Assembly (NCBI GenBank): GCA_965196985.1
Contig: CBDALO010000233.1
Location: 89,754-153,753 of the forward strand
Length of the DNA: 64,000 nt
From: 2-12-FULL-35-23 sp965196985
GTDB lineage: Bacteria > Pseudomonadota > Gammaproteobacteria > UBA12402
Direction: 5' to 3'
The position numbers and the translations under genes are program-made. Position 1 is the stretch's first letter. Each line of letters starts with the position of its first letter. Shown here in pieces: positions 10,373-18,265 of the stretch. The notes beneath the pieces were generated by a model, which made no database searches, was not told where the DNA came from, and was given only the letters and a program-made list of their open reading frames with translations.

Positions 10373-11707
10373 TTACTCATCCTCCTCAGTGATATCCAAA
10401 TCCTCTTTAACTTGGTTATAAACAATCTCAACTAGCGAGGTTTTTCTTGCTGGTTGTTCCGGCATCTGAGGTCTAGCTCGGGTTCTAGAAAGGTTGTTAT
10501 GTTTGTCCAGCTCTCCCACTGCACCAAGGTATTGATATTCCAATGATTCGACGTGACGGGCGGAGTCACTATGCGGATCAACCACTAAATAAACCTCTTG
10601 TTGAGCCAGTTCAAATGGAACTTCAAAGAGTCGATTATTCCAGCTTACCGTGCCATCCTTCCTGACTCGGCGCTTAATGCGATGCAGGAAGTAATCATCT
10701 AGCTTATCGGCCAAACAACCTAACGGCTGAATTTTAGTGAGGTCTTGCTGATAGCGTTGTAACGGGGTCATCTTGTCAGGCAGGGCGCTTTGCGAGGCTT
10801 GATGATAAACACGCTCAACCCAAGCCCAAAATCGATCATTCAGCGCATTGAAACTATGAATGGAATCCAGGTTGCATTCAGCTAGGAATTGCTCGCGTAC
10901 TGTTCTATGCCAACGCTCTAGTTTGCCTTTGCTTTGCGGTTCATAGGGCCTGCCGTAAATCAATTGAATTTTCAAACGAGCACAAATGGTTTGCAACGTT
11001 TTAGCACGGTAGGCAGGGCCGTTGTCAATGATGAGCTTAACAGGAAGCCCACGTTTGAGTAATGCCTCTTTCAACACATGCTCAATAGTAATGGCACTCT
11101 CATCAGTACAAAATTTACTGTGACAGACCAACCTTGAGGCATCATCAAAAATACTCACCAAATAGCTTTTAACTCTTCTTTGGCCATCGTAAATCGTTGG
11201 GCCATGCATGACATCGCCATACCAAATATCACAAGCTGTGAGCGCCTCAAATGAGCGGCGCTCAATTTGGTTAGAAGGTGTGACTGTTCTTTTAGACAGG
11301 CCGTGTTTTACTAATAAGCGGTGAACTGTTGCGTGAGATAATTCACCTCGTGCTACCTTCCCTTGAGTTTCTAAGAGTTTAATCACGGTCGGAATTGATC
11401 TTGAAGGGCTTTCCTGTTTAGTGGAAATAATTAACTCTTGTAGCTCTGGATTGATGTGACACTGGCCTTTGTCTCGTCGAGTTTTAGGAACTAATCCATC
11501 AATACCCTGCTTTAACCAGGCGTAATACCAATTCTCAATTGTTTTAGCACTGAGGTGAACACGCTTACTACCTGGAATGTTGTAGGTTTGCTGGGACAAC
11601 CTTTTAATAATGCTCTTGAGCTCACCATGCTCAAAACTATTTCGGCTACATAGCTCACCTAAAACACTTAGGCGAAACAGTGCTGTTGGGTGAATGGGCT
11701 TGGTCAT
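10373..11707 (-). CDS. rve-type DDE transposase of the three-gene transposon
   Basis: About 444 aa. The frame is open from 11821, but ATG at 11707 (MTKPIHPTALF) has an AGGA ribosome site nine bases upstream, so I take that start. Domains: N-terminal helix-turn-helix segments (KTIENWYYAWLKQGIDGLVPKTR and THRLL-type second HTH), integrase core with Asp in CDIWYGDVMHGP, Asp in KLIIDNGPAYRA and Glu in EPQSKGKLERWHRTVREQF, and a C-terminal barrel-like part (GTVSWNNRLFEVP). It would cut and join the transposon ends. Its stop overlaps the ATPase start by 8 bp (ATGAGTAAG), so the two are coupled. Intact in this copy. Confidence 0.9.
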   Translation of the reverse strand: MTKPIHPTALFRLSVLGELCSRNSFEHGELKSIIKRLSQQTYNIPGSKRVHLSAKTIENWYYAWLKQGIDGLVPKTRRDKGQCHINPELQELIISTKQESPSRSIPTVIKLLETQGKVARGELSHATVHRLLVKHGLSKRTVTPSNQIERRSFEALTACDIWYGDVMHGPTIYDGQRRVKSYLVSIFDDASRLVCHSKFCTDESAITIEHVLKEALLKRGLPVKLIIDNGPAYRAKTLQTICARLKIQLIYGRPYEPQSKGKLERWHRTVREQFLAECNLDSIHSFNALNDRFWAWVERVYHQASQSALPDKMTPLQRYQQDLTKIQPLGCLADKLDDYFLHRIKRRVRKDGTVSWNNRLFEVPFELAQQEVYLVVDPHSDSARHVESLEYQYLGAVGELDKHNNLSRTRARPQMPEQPARKTSLVEIVYNQVKEDLDITEEDE

Positions 11708-11841
11708 TTTGCAATTCCTGTGTGATTTAACTACTTGCAATGAGTTAATCACAACTTGAGTTGAGAATGCTACGCTCAAACTGTGTGGGGTCGTGAGGTT
11801 TACAGAAAATATCCATCTCAACTTTTTTTCACGTTAATTAA

Positions 11842-12398
11842 TTATGGGATGCTCACTCCTGTGTTGTTAAGAAAAAGCATGATGCTCGATAAATCATGCT
11901 CACCAAGGCAGGCCAACCAAAACGCTTGTGGATCACTATGTCGCCCAAGCTGTAACCACAACGGATGTGCTTTGATATGGAAGGAGTAATCAACGAAGTG
12001 GTCAACCAACCAGTGAAACCACCTAGCAACGGTGTGTCGACTAACACCTTGCTCCTGACCTGATGAGCTAATACTTTTCCCAGGAGCACGCTCATTAACA
12101 CTGCCTGCTGAACTGACCAGCAATACCAACGCTTTGGAGAAAGTATCTCAGGTAGGGTTGAACAAGTACGTTTACATTGATGACAATAAAATCTCAAAAC
12201 AGGGGTGGGATTTAAAGAGCGTCCTTTACCTGGGTTCCTATCTGGTTTTCGATCATATGATCCATGTGACCATAGTCCACCTGCACCGCAATGGCTGCAC
12301 TGCTCTGGCCTTAGTAGCTCTGGATTTTTTTTCAGCAGGATCAGGTAATCACTCAGGCTTTTAATCGCTTTTATGATTCTGCGCATGACTAATTTCAC
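11842..12398 (-). CDS. Zinc-finger/HTH transposon protein (DUF6431-like), likely -1 frameshift product
   Basis: Two overlapping frames make one sensible protein. The first (from 12398, MKLVMRRIIKAIKSL) has a four-cysteine finger (CSHCGAGG ... CHQCKRTC) and ends sensibly with KRWYCWSVQQAVLMSVLLG. The second, offset by -1, continues SISSSGQEQGVSRHTVARWFHWLVDHF, a helix-turn-helix, to the stop at 11842. The switch point is the heptamer G GGA AAA (plus-strand 12075-12081), a standard -1 slippery sequence in the correct phase. The identical arrangement is in the second copy at 50304-50860. Either programmed frameshifting makes a finger-HTH fusion of about 185 aa, or an ancestral frameshift was copied. 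Role in transposition is inference from the gene order. Confidence 0.65.
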
Positions 12399-13180
12399 TA
12401 TAGTTTTTATATCAAGTTATTTTACCTTGATAGGTTACTAAAAACCTTGTTTATTATGAGATAAAACTAGCTCAATTCCCCTAAATAAAGATAGACGTAA
12501 CAACTGGCAAGCTTCATACTGATGCAAGCCCTATATTCGACCAATTAGAAAATACCGGCGTTACGATCATTGCGTGCAACCTTCATGCCCGCAGGAAATT
12601 TGAAGAGATCACCAAGGCGACCAAAAAGAATGGGTTAGCCGCTCATGCTATGCGGGTCTATAAAAACTCTACCGGATTGAAAGAAAGGCGAAAGAAGAAG
12701 AGATGTCGCCTGAGCAACGCCTTGCGCTTCGGCAGAAAGAATCAAAACCGATTATGGATGAGTACAAGGAGTGGCTAGAGGAGTATTATCCAAAGGTTCT
12801 ACCACAATCTCATCTTGGCAGGGCAATGGAATATGTCATCAAGCATTGGGAAAACATGACTCGGTTTCTTGATGATGGTAGATGTGAGATTGATAACAAT
12901 CACACAGAGAGAGACATTAAGCTCTTAGTGCTTGCAAGGAAGAACTTTCTATTTTGCGACACAATGCCAGGCGCTAACGCACTAGCAATGCATGCAAGTC
13001 TAGCTCTAACTGCTGAACTGCATCATCACAATGTCTGTCGATACTTCACCTATCTTTATGAGCGCCTACCACATTGCAAAACATTAGAAGATATTGAGGC
13101 ACTACTGCCATGGAATGTGCCGCCGGATAGCACCTAGCACGTGTTAGCTACGGAAGCAAGGACGCCCGTGGATCGCTTAC

Positions 13181-13631
13181 ATCTGTTTTCTAAAGTCCAC
13201 AGGGGTACGATAAAACCAGATCGGTGTTTTCCAGTTCTGAAACATTAGCAAAGCCTCTGAATCAAAGACGCTAAGCTATCCTGGTCATAAAAGCTAATCT
13301 GTATGTGTGAGTTGACCTGCATGACAGCCACTGGTTGTGCTGGCTGCTCAGACACGCAAACAACCTTTGCTAGCGTTTTTTGCTGTTCTCTTCTCAAACG
13401 ATAGAGAAACTGCGTGTAAGGTACGTTATTCTCTCGGCAGTATTTCGCTTTGGTTAACTTGCTTTGCTTAAAGTCGGAAAGGTGTTTTTCCCAATAAGCA
13501 TCTGTGTAAGTAGCATTTTCATTTTCAGGATTTGTTGCTGACATACCGTAAGCTCCTTGTTACTATTTGCGGGAGCATACAGTCACATGAATTTAACTAG
13601 TTGACTAGGGTGTACTTGCTGGATCGCTTAC
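13181..13631 (-). mobile_element. IS66 family fragment, copy 2 (left-end part)
   Basis: Reverse-oriented 451-bp piece of IS66: left terminus at 13631 (GTAAGCGATCC on the minus strand), leader, complete tnpA and the first 22 codons of tnpB. It abuts the right terminus of copy 1 at 13180/13181. Confidence 0.88.
13245..13544 (-). CDS. tnpA: IS66 TnpA accessory protein
   Basis: Intact 99-aa IS66 Orf1. Contains the TYTDAYWEKHLSDFKQSKLTKAKYCRENN helix-turn-helix-like region common to these small proteins, which are needed with TnpB and TnpC for IS66 transposition. Preceded by AAGGAG eleven to sixteen bases before ATG. Its stop TAA overlaps the ATG of the truncated tnpB. Stranded: no tnpC follows in this fragment. 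Confidence 0.9.
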   Translation of the reverse strand: MSATNPENENATYTDAYWEKHLSDFKQSKLTKAKYCRENNVPYTQFLYRLRREQQKTLAKVVCVSEQPAQPVAVMQVNSHIQISFYDQDSLASLIQRLC

Positions 13632-13853
13632 ACACAATGCCAGGCGCTAACGCACTAGCAATGCATGCAAGTCTAGCTCTAACTGCTGAACTGCATCATC
13701 ACAATGTCTGTCGATACTTCACCTATCTTTATGAGCGCCTACCACATTGCAAAACATTAGAAGATATTGAGGCACTGCTGCCATGGAATGTGCCGCCGGA
13801 TAGCACCTAGCACGTGTTAGCTACGGAAGCAAGGACGCCCGTGGATCGCTTAC
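13632..13853 (+). mobile_element. IS66 family fragment, copy 3 (right end)
   Basis: 222-bp right-end piece with the last ~59 codons of tnpC (TMPGANALAMHASLALTAELHH to NVPPDST, stop at 13810) and the right terminus at 13853. It differs from 12960-13180 by at least one base (GCACTGCTG versus GCACTACTG), so it is a separate copy. Confidence 0.88.
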
Positions 13854-14093
13854 GGAGGAATTATTCAATAAAACTTTACCTTTACTTTTTTTGTAACTAC
13901 AAGTACGGATTCTTGCTGAAATACTTTCTTATACTCAGAAGCTATATTTTTTACTTTTTCTTTGTTAATTAATGTTGGTTTATAAATAATAACTAAAATC
14001 TTCGAAGGCTCCATGATAATAGTCTTATTGTTAGATAACCACTCTCCCTTTCCATTTTCTACAGTAAATCCTTTTTGAAAATTTTTAACAATA
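13854..14093. repeat. 240-bp direct repeat, right copy
   Basis: Second copy of 1535-1774, starting at the first base after the IS66 right end. Here the DUF3574 gene is continuous; only a short 3' piece of the SDR gene is present. Confidence 0.9.
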
Positions 14094-14254
14094 ACTCTTT
14101 TTTCAAATTTAGCAAAATCAACATTAGAAATTATTTTTCCATCTCGTTTTGATAAACCAAAATAAAAATCAGACTCAATTAAATTACTGTCTGCGTATGT
14201 AAAAATAGGTATAAATAATATGAATAGAAATAAAAATATTTTCTTAAGTATCAT
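13865..14254 (-). CDS. DUF3574 domain secreted/periplasmic protein
   Basis: 129 aa. Signal peptide MILKKIFLFLFILFIPIFTYA with likely cleavage after YADS. The rest matches the DUF3574 pattern as I know it: FYFGLSKRDGKIIS, then GFTVENGKGEW, EPSKILVIIY, and the end segment ASEYKKVFQQESVLVV. Function of the family is unknown; secretion to the periplasm or beyond is inferred from the signal. It lies 20 bp downstream of the GRP transporter on the same strand and is probably co-transcribed. A 3' copy of the gene is left at the other side of the IS66 block (1545-1774). Confidence 0.82.
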   Translation of the reverse strand: MILKKIFLFLFILFIPIFTYADSNLIESDFYFGLSKRDGKIISNVDFAKFEKRVIVKNFQKGFTVENGKGEWLSNNKTIIMEPSKILVIIYKPTLINKEKVKNIASEYKKVFQQESVLVVTKKVKVKFY

Positions 14255-14274
14255 TGATAAGTTAACTCCCTTGT

Positions 14275-15285
14275 TTAGTAATATCTAGATAAAATTATCA
14301 CAGACAATCCAGAGATATAAAAAACAAACATCATAAACAAAATCACCAAAGTTAATTTATTGCTTTTTTTAAATTCTTTCCAAACTAACAAACCCCATAG
14401 TGCTGCAATCATTGTAGCCCCTTGACCTAGCGCATCAGCAATGGCGAATCCTGCAATTCCAGCAGATAACATATTTAATATCCAACCTATACTCCAAACT
14501 AATCCTGCTAACAAGCCATATAAATGATTTATATTATTCTTATTCGCAAAATAGTTTTTAATTATTATTTTTTTATTGCTGATTATATTTTTCCTAATTA
14601 AAAAAAGATTACCAAAAAAATTAGATGTAAATGCTCCAATGGAAAATACAAACGAAGCAGTGTATGGGGTCATTAAACCTATCTTAGGCCTGCTAAAGTC
14701 GAAGGAAATTGAATTCATCATTAACCTAATAACAAAACCTAAAATACAGCCAGCTAATATAGAAATCAATATTCCTTTCACCCCACCTTTATCAATATTT
14801 TTATCAGTATTTCTTCTGTATGCAATAGAATCTAATAGAATAGCAAATAATAGAAGTATAACTCCGGTAGCTAGCAGTAGTTCATTTCCAATAGGTTCCT
14901 TAATATAATTTGTAGTAACCCCCAAAATTAATGCTACACCTATGCCAATAGGGAATGCTACGGCCATACCAGCTATACTAATAGCTGCCACTAAAAGTAA
15001 CGTTCCAAAGCTCCATATAAAACCTGAAAGAAAAGAATTAAAAAGACTAAATAAATTAGCTTGAAGTATGTCATTAATGAAACTCCTTCCAGCTAAACCA
15101 ATCGAACCAAATGTTAATGATATAAATAAAATAGAAATTAGAATTCCTATTGTAAAGTCAATATAAAAGAATTGAAATGGCCACTTATTTGATGTTGCTT
15201 TCTGAAAGTTTGCCCAAGACCCCCAGCAAATCATAGTAACAAAAAGTAAAATGACGGCTAATGTGTATGAATTAACTATTACCAT
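14275..15285 (-). CDS. GRP-family sugar transporter (DMT superfamily)
   Basis: 336 aa, about ten hydrophobic membrane segments. The N-terminal motif CWGSWANFQKATSNKWPFQFFYIDF is characteristic of glucose/ribose porter and rhamnose-type transporters of the drug/metabolite superfamily; GMAVAFPIGIGVALILG and the C-terminal GFAIADALGQGATMIAALWGLLVWKEFK also match. Inner-membrane uptake of a sugar or related compound by proton symport is the family role; the actual substrate is not evident. Upstream partner of the DUF3574 gene. Together with the SDR gene it may form a small sugar uptake and oxidation locus, which is inference. Confidence 0.85.
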   Translation of the reverse strand: MVIVNSYTLAVILLFVTMICWGSWANFQKATSNKWPFQFFYIDFTIGILISILFISLTFGSIGLAGRSFINDILQANLFSLFNSFLSGFIWSFGTLLLVAAISIAGMAVAFPIGIGVALILGVTTNYIKEPIGNELLLATGVILLLFAILLDSIAYRRNTDKNIDKGGVKGILISILAGCILGFVIRLMMNSISFDFSRPKIGLMTPYTASFVFSIGAFTSNFFGNLFLIRKNIISNKKIIIKNYFANKNNINHLYGLLAGLVWSIGWILNMLSAGIAGFAIADALGQGATMIAALWGLLVWKEFKKSNKLTLVILFMMFVFYISGLSVIILSRYY

Positions 15286-15313
15286 TTTTATAAAACCTTA
15301 ATAGATTTTTAAC

Positions 15314-16612
15314 TTATGATTGCAATTCTAGAATCATTCTATCAATTACACCTTGTAAAGCAATTCTACTTTCCTCTGATTCCATTTTCTCTATTGCATT
15401 TTTATATCTGTTAATAATTTGGTTCTTATTGTTTTGATCACCTCTCTTTTGAATGGTAAGTTTTTCTAATTTAAATTTATCGACTCTAGATGGGATAGTG
15501 TTTTGAGGAGATGTTAAGTGTTGCAAGTCTAAATAATTGGATATTTTTCTTAACCCTGTTCCTCTATAAGTGTTAGTTGAATGTGATAAAGTTATCTGTC
15601 CATTAATTTTGTCTTCATCATAAATAGAGTCACTGTTTTTAGTAGATAAATTATTTACATTATTATTTACATGGTTGTTATTATTCTGAATAAAAGAGCT
15701 ACGCTTATCATCTACTCCTTTGTCTTTCTCTTTCAGAATATTCTCTTGTTCTTTAAGCGCACGAAGCTTAATACCATAGTCTGAGTATTTATAAAACCCA
15801 AAAGGTGTTGTCCACTTTCCGGTTCGGATTAATTTTGCAGCGGAGTTGATTTGATGTTTTAAATTATTTCCACCTGCGGCTATATGTTTTTTTTCGATTT
15901 TAAAAACAACTTGTTTTTTTATTTCTTTTGGATTTGAAATTTTTACACCTTGATTAATTAAATTATCGATCATACCAGTAACAAGGGATACCTGCCGTTT
16001 AGTTAGATTTTTTTTAATTAAATATTTATCATTATCAAAATTAACAATAACGCCACCTTTTGATTTATTGACTATATTAGGACCTATTCCTTGTTCCTGA
16101 TTATCTGCTACATTTTTCACGCTGCTCTTGTTGTTATTTTTTATCTTTATTGTATTTACTTTATATATAAGAGTAGACCAGTTTGAGCTAGCCGAGTAGC
16201 TCAGGTTGGACTTGTCAGTTTTTTTAACCTTAACATTAGGTGTGGAAGATATAACTCTCTTTTTATTTATTTGTTTTGGTGCTCCTATAATATCTAGAAC
16301 TTTATCACATACCCAAAAGAAGCACCGTGTGGAGCCGTTATATACTTTTTTGATTTTAGTACCAATAAAACCCATATCTTTCAATTTTTTCATTTGACGC
16401 TTTATGCTACTAACAGACATACTAGCTAATTCAGCTAACCTAGATAATTTTGGACAGGCAACCTTTTTACCATCATCTCGGTATGATGAGTTTTGCCAAC
16501 AAAAAAGTATCGCATCTAGAACGCGGTATAGATTATGGTCACCATCAACTATGCTTAATAATTGACCTGCTACTTGATAATTAATTGAGCCGAGATAAAT
16601 TTTATCTTTCAT
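15314..16612 (-). CDS. Winged-helix protein, putative plasmid replication initiator
   Basis: 432 aa. N-terminal region (residues 1-100) has a helix-turn-helix of the type used by RepA-like initiators and primosomal adaptors: CPKLSRLAELASMSVSSIKRQMKKLKDMGFIG. A long low-complexity Asn/Lys-rich middle follows, then a second conserved-looking part (QVSLVTGMIDNLINQGVKISNPKEIKKQVVFKIEKKHIAAGG) ending KLIRTGKWTTPFGFYKY. The position next to a repressor and a ParA locus supports a plasmid Rep. No catalytic motif visible, so a phage-type replication or regulatory protein is an alternative. Starts at ATG with a weak upstream site (GGGAAATTAC). Confidence 0.6.
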   Translation of the reverse strand: MKDKIYLGSINYQVAGQLLSIVDGDHNLYRVLDAILFCWQNSSYRDDGKKVACPKLSRLAELASMSVSSIKRQMKKLKDMGFIGTKIKKVYNGSTRCFFWVCDKVLDIIGAPKQINKKRVISSTPNVKVKKTDKSNLSYSASSNWSTLIYKVNTIKIKNNNKSSVKNVADNQEQGIGPNIVNKSKGGVIVNFDNDKYLIKKNLTKRQVSLVTGMIDNLINQGVKISNPKEIKKQVVFKIEKKHIAAGGNNLKHQINSAAKLIRTGKWTTPFGFYKYSDYGIKLRALKEQENILKEKDKGVDDKRSSFIQNNNNHVNNNVNNLSTKNSDSIYDEDKINGQITLSHSTNTYRGTGLRKISNYLDLQHLTSPQNTIPSRVDKFKLEKLTIQKRGDQNNKNQIINRYKNAIEKMESEESRIALQGVIDRMILELQS

Positions 16613-16762
16613 GTAATTTCCCTATTAAATAAATGGCAATACTTGACCTTTGCGTCGAAATTACATAAAGTTCAGTTACTGGTTTTGAATTTATGTTTAG
16701 CGACGCTGAATGGATTTGATTAGGTTCGTATAGCCGAGTTAATTAAAAATTTAAAGAAAAAT

Positions 16763-16786
16763 TGGAGGTGTAAGCCTCCTTTTTTT
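16763..16786 (+). terminator. Rho-independent terminator-like hairpin
   Basis: GGAGGT-GTAA-GCCTCC followed by TTTTTTT on the plus strand. No plus-strand protein gene precedes it. A short untranslated transcript from about 16640-16665 (TTGACC-like -35 at 16636) could end here, antisense-adjacent to the rep leader; promoter is weakly supported. Confidence 0.6.
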
Positions 16787-16911
16787 CATTCATATCATAT
16801 TAATTTACGTCATAGTATTTACTTTCCTTTAATATCAGTTAAATAATGTGTTAAAATAGCAACATTCCACGCAATAAGTCAAGATATAATCCAACAAAGA
16901 TAGGTAATGAT

Positions 16912-17313
16912 ATGTCATTAGCTAAAAATCTTAAAAGACTTATCGACAGTAGAAGTGATTTAAGATCACCATCAGACTTTGCCAAGAAAGCTGGAATAAC
17001 AAAACAAACAATTAACTCGATTATTAGAGGTAAAGTAAAACAACCTAATGCTTCCACACTGGACAAGATTGTAAATTACTTTAATTGTTCCATTGATGAG
17101 ATTATTGAACCAATAAATAGTAGCGTTTCAGAGCGTTTGTATAAATTAATGGCTGATAATTCAATTAGTAATAATCAATTATCGAAAAAAGTAGGGATAG
17201 GTAGGGATCAAATATCTAGAATATTAAATAAAAAAGTTATTAATCCTACTGATAACACATTAAACCCAATTGCACATTACTTTAATGTACCAGTTGATTA
17301 TTTTAGATCATAA
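16912..17313 (+). CDS. XRE-family repressor with two HTH domains
   Basis: 133 aa consisting almost only of two tandem Cro/C1-type HTH units. First unit SPSDFAKKAGITKQTINSIIRGKVKQPNASTLDKIVNYFNCSIDEII, second unit SNNQLSKKVGIGRDQISRILNKKVINPTDNTLNPIAHYFNVPVDYF. No oligomerisation or peptidase domain. DNA-binding regulator, likely controlling the neighbouring divergent rep gene or the par genes; target is inferred from position. ATG preceded by AGATAGG. Internal duplication suggests it binds an asymmetric or extended operator. Confidence 0.85.
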   Translation: MSLAKNLKRLIDSRSDLRSPSDFAKKAGITKQTINSIIRGKVKQPNASTLDKIVNYFNCSIDEIIEPINSSVSERLYKLMADNSISNNQLSKKVGIGRDQISRILNKKVINPTDNTLNPIAHYFNVPVDYFRS

Positions 17314-17345
17314 TAACTTAATTTCTTAAGAAATTAAGTTATTAT
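17310..17345. terminator. Perfect 36-bp palindrome between convergent genes
   Basis: ATAATAACTTAATTTC-TTAA centre and its exact mirror complement. Sits between the ends of the repressor gene (plus) and the par partner gene (minus), so it probably serves as a bidirectional terminator; a protein-binding operator is a second option. Confidence 0.7.
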
Positions 17346-17349
17346 GAAA

Positions 17350-17622
17350 TTAATAATCTGAGTATTTAGCAAATAAGTAATCCATTGCCTCATCTATTAA
17401 CTCTGGGCCAGTTTTTTTTTCGCTACCAGCGCTTTTCATTTTTGCCACTAGAATATCCCATTGAACGGCACGAGACTTATCTACTTGAAAACCCTTATTA
17501 ACTCTTTCTGTTTTAGGTGGCTTTTGACTTTCAGTTTCTCCAGAATGTAATGACTTTAAAACTGTTTTTTCAGGCTCTGTCTTATTAACCTTTAGCGATG
17601 AAATATCATTCTTACTTGGCAT
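17350..17622 (-). CDS. ParA partner, ribbon-helix-helix-like
   Basis: 90 aa from ATG at 17622 (MPSKNDISSLKV); the frame is open from 17640 but GAGGTGG lies correctly placed for the 17622 start. Charged, flexible N-terminal half; C-terminal half NKGFQVDKSRAVQWDILVAKMK ... KTGPELIDEAMDYLFAKY resembles the beta-strand plus two helices of ribbon-helix-helix centromere-binding proteins. It overlaps the end of parA by 11 bp, so the two are translationally coupled. Probable centromere-binding component of the partition system; the binding site is likely in the AT-rich repeats upstream of parA. Confidence 0.65.
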   Translation of the reverse strand: MPSKNDISSLKVNKTEPEKTVLKSLHSGETESQKPPKTERVNKGFQVDKSRAVQWDILVAKMKSAGSEKKTGPELIDEAMDYLFAKYSDY

Positions 17623-18265
17623 AATTTTCCACCTCATCAATCATTTCATATATATCATTAAATTGAGCAGCCACATCTCTGTAATTATATTTAGCTAATG
17701 GGTCAGTATCCATCATCTGAGAAATGGACATCTCCTTTTCAAAAATAGCATCAAATGCTTTAGAGAATTTAAGAGGTAAACAAGGTATTTTGTGGTTATG
17801 AATTTCAGTATCAACTTGATCCTTAATATTTAAAAAAGATAAACTTTTATTCCACTCTGCCCCATTAAATTTTTCTTTTCTACCTTTTTCAAGTTTTGTA
17901 GCAACAACGAGTATATTTTTACTAAACTCTAAAACCTCTTTAATAGTGCCTATACCTGCATTAAGGGCTTTAACTTCATTACTTATAGGTATAATCACAA
18001 TGTCAGATTGATTTAGTGCGGATACAATTGATGCTTCATGTGCTGAAATAGACCCAGCCAAATCAAATACAATATCAATGTCGCTCGGAATTTCAGGAAA
18101 AGATTCGCCTGACTGTAGTGCTATTAACCTGTTATCTGGTATAAAACTATCAAACAACTGAAAATGCTCATTAGTTCCAATTGCGTACTCTCTATCAAGA
18201 GCAATATTAGTTGCAATTGGTGTTTTGCCTTCGCCGCCTTTAGCGCTATAAATACAAATCTTCAA
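17612..18265 (-). CDS. parA: ParA-family partition ATPase
   Basis: 217 aa. Deviant Walker A at the N-terminus, KGGEGKTPIATN, with the signature lysine before GG; a proline follows GKT where most ParAs have Thr or Ser. Walker A' / B-type region IDIVFDLAGS near residue 65, then SDIVIIPISNEVKALNAG. Short ParA without an N-terminal DNA-binding domain (type Ib size). Expected to form ATP-dependent gradients on the nucleoid to segregate the plasmid. Followed directly by the RHH partner. No obvious ribosome site stronger than AGGATA. Confidence 0.88.
   Translation of the reverse strand: MKICIYSAKGGEGKTPIATNIALDREYAIGTNEHFQLFDSFIPDNRLIALQSGESFPEIPSDIDIVFDLAGSISAHEASIVSALNQSDIVIIPISNEVKALNAGIGTIKEVLEFSKNILVVATKLEKGRKEKFNGAEWNKSLSFLNIKDQVDTEIHNHKIPCLPLKFSKAFDAIFEKEMSISQMMDTDPLAKYNYRDVAAQFNDIYEMIDEVENYAK

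Larger units (their letters stand above)
8185..10380 (-). pseudogene. ExeA/TniB-like AAA+ ATPase, split by ISKra4-type element
   Basis: Same protein as the intact 55142-55942 copy. Start ATG at 10380 (MSKMYLQHFG) overlaps the end of the upstream DDE gene. Walker A GDSGTGKTTALRYW and Walker B PIWILDEAHQL are in the 5' part (10380-9801). An ISKra4-type element is inserted after AIEDSR with duplication TGCTATCT, and the remainder (DFESIIHAAF to HELKG) is at 8413-8185. The transposon therefore lacks its ATPase in this copy and probably depends on the other copy in trans. Confidence 0.92.
8119..12502 (-). mobile_element. Three-gene DDE/AAA+ transposon, copy 1
   Basis: Ends TGTAACGTC and (complement) TGTTACGTC, i.e. 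TGT...ACA termini, flanked by 6-bp duplication ACTGGC (8113-8118, 12503-12508). Native length about 2.99 kb after removal of an ISKra4 insert. Carries, in transcription order on the minus strand, a zinc-finger/HTH protein, an rve-type DDE transposase and an ExeA-like AAA+ ATPase. The gene set recalls TnsB/TnsC or TniA/TniB pairs, in which the ATPase chooses the target and activates the transposase. I cannot name the IS family. Confidence 0.85.
7219..13137 (+). pseudogene. tnpC: IS66 TnpC transposase, interrupted and frameshifted
   Basis: N-terminal part 7219-8118 (coiled HFGSKSERY region, Zn-binding CPCGKEKCPMG, then the DDE domain start SCDATKLQVL) and C-terminal part 12503-13137 (TDASPIFDQL, CNLHARRKF, DGRCEIDNNHTERDIKLL with the catalytic Glu context). 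A three-gene transposon inserted at 8119 with 6-bp duplication ACTGGC. In addition an A-run near 12660 (TATAAAAACTC) is one base short, shifting the frame between AMRVYK and the downstream MSPEQRL. So it is dead by two independent events. Confidence 0.9.
1775..13180 (+). mobile_element. IS66 family element, copy 1, heavily nested
   Basis: Termini GTAAGCGATCCA (1775) and its complement ending at 13180 form the inverted repeats. After removing inserts the native pieces are 1775-1849, 4781-5200, 6741-8118 and 12509-13180, about 2.5 kb, the usual IS66 size, carrying tnpA, tnpB and tnpC in that order. Inserts are an IS256 copy (1850-4780), another IS256 (5201-6732) and a three-gene transposon (8119-12502), each with a clean target duplication. 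All three IS66 genes are broken, so this copy is dead. Confidence 0.88.

Noticed and set aside
11783..12364. Plus-strand ORFs within the zinc-finger gene of the three-gene transposon
   Set aside because: Antisense to conserved Cys-rich coding sequence; recur only because the element is repeated.
14576..14908. 110-codon plus-strand ORF within the GRP transporter
   Set aside because: Antisense to membrane segments of a well-supported gene.
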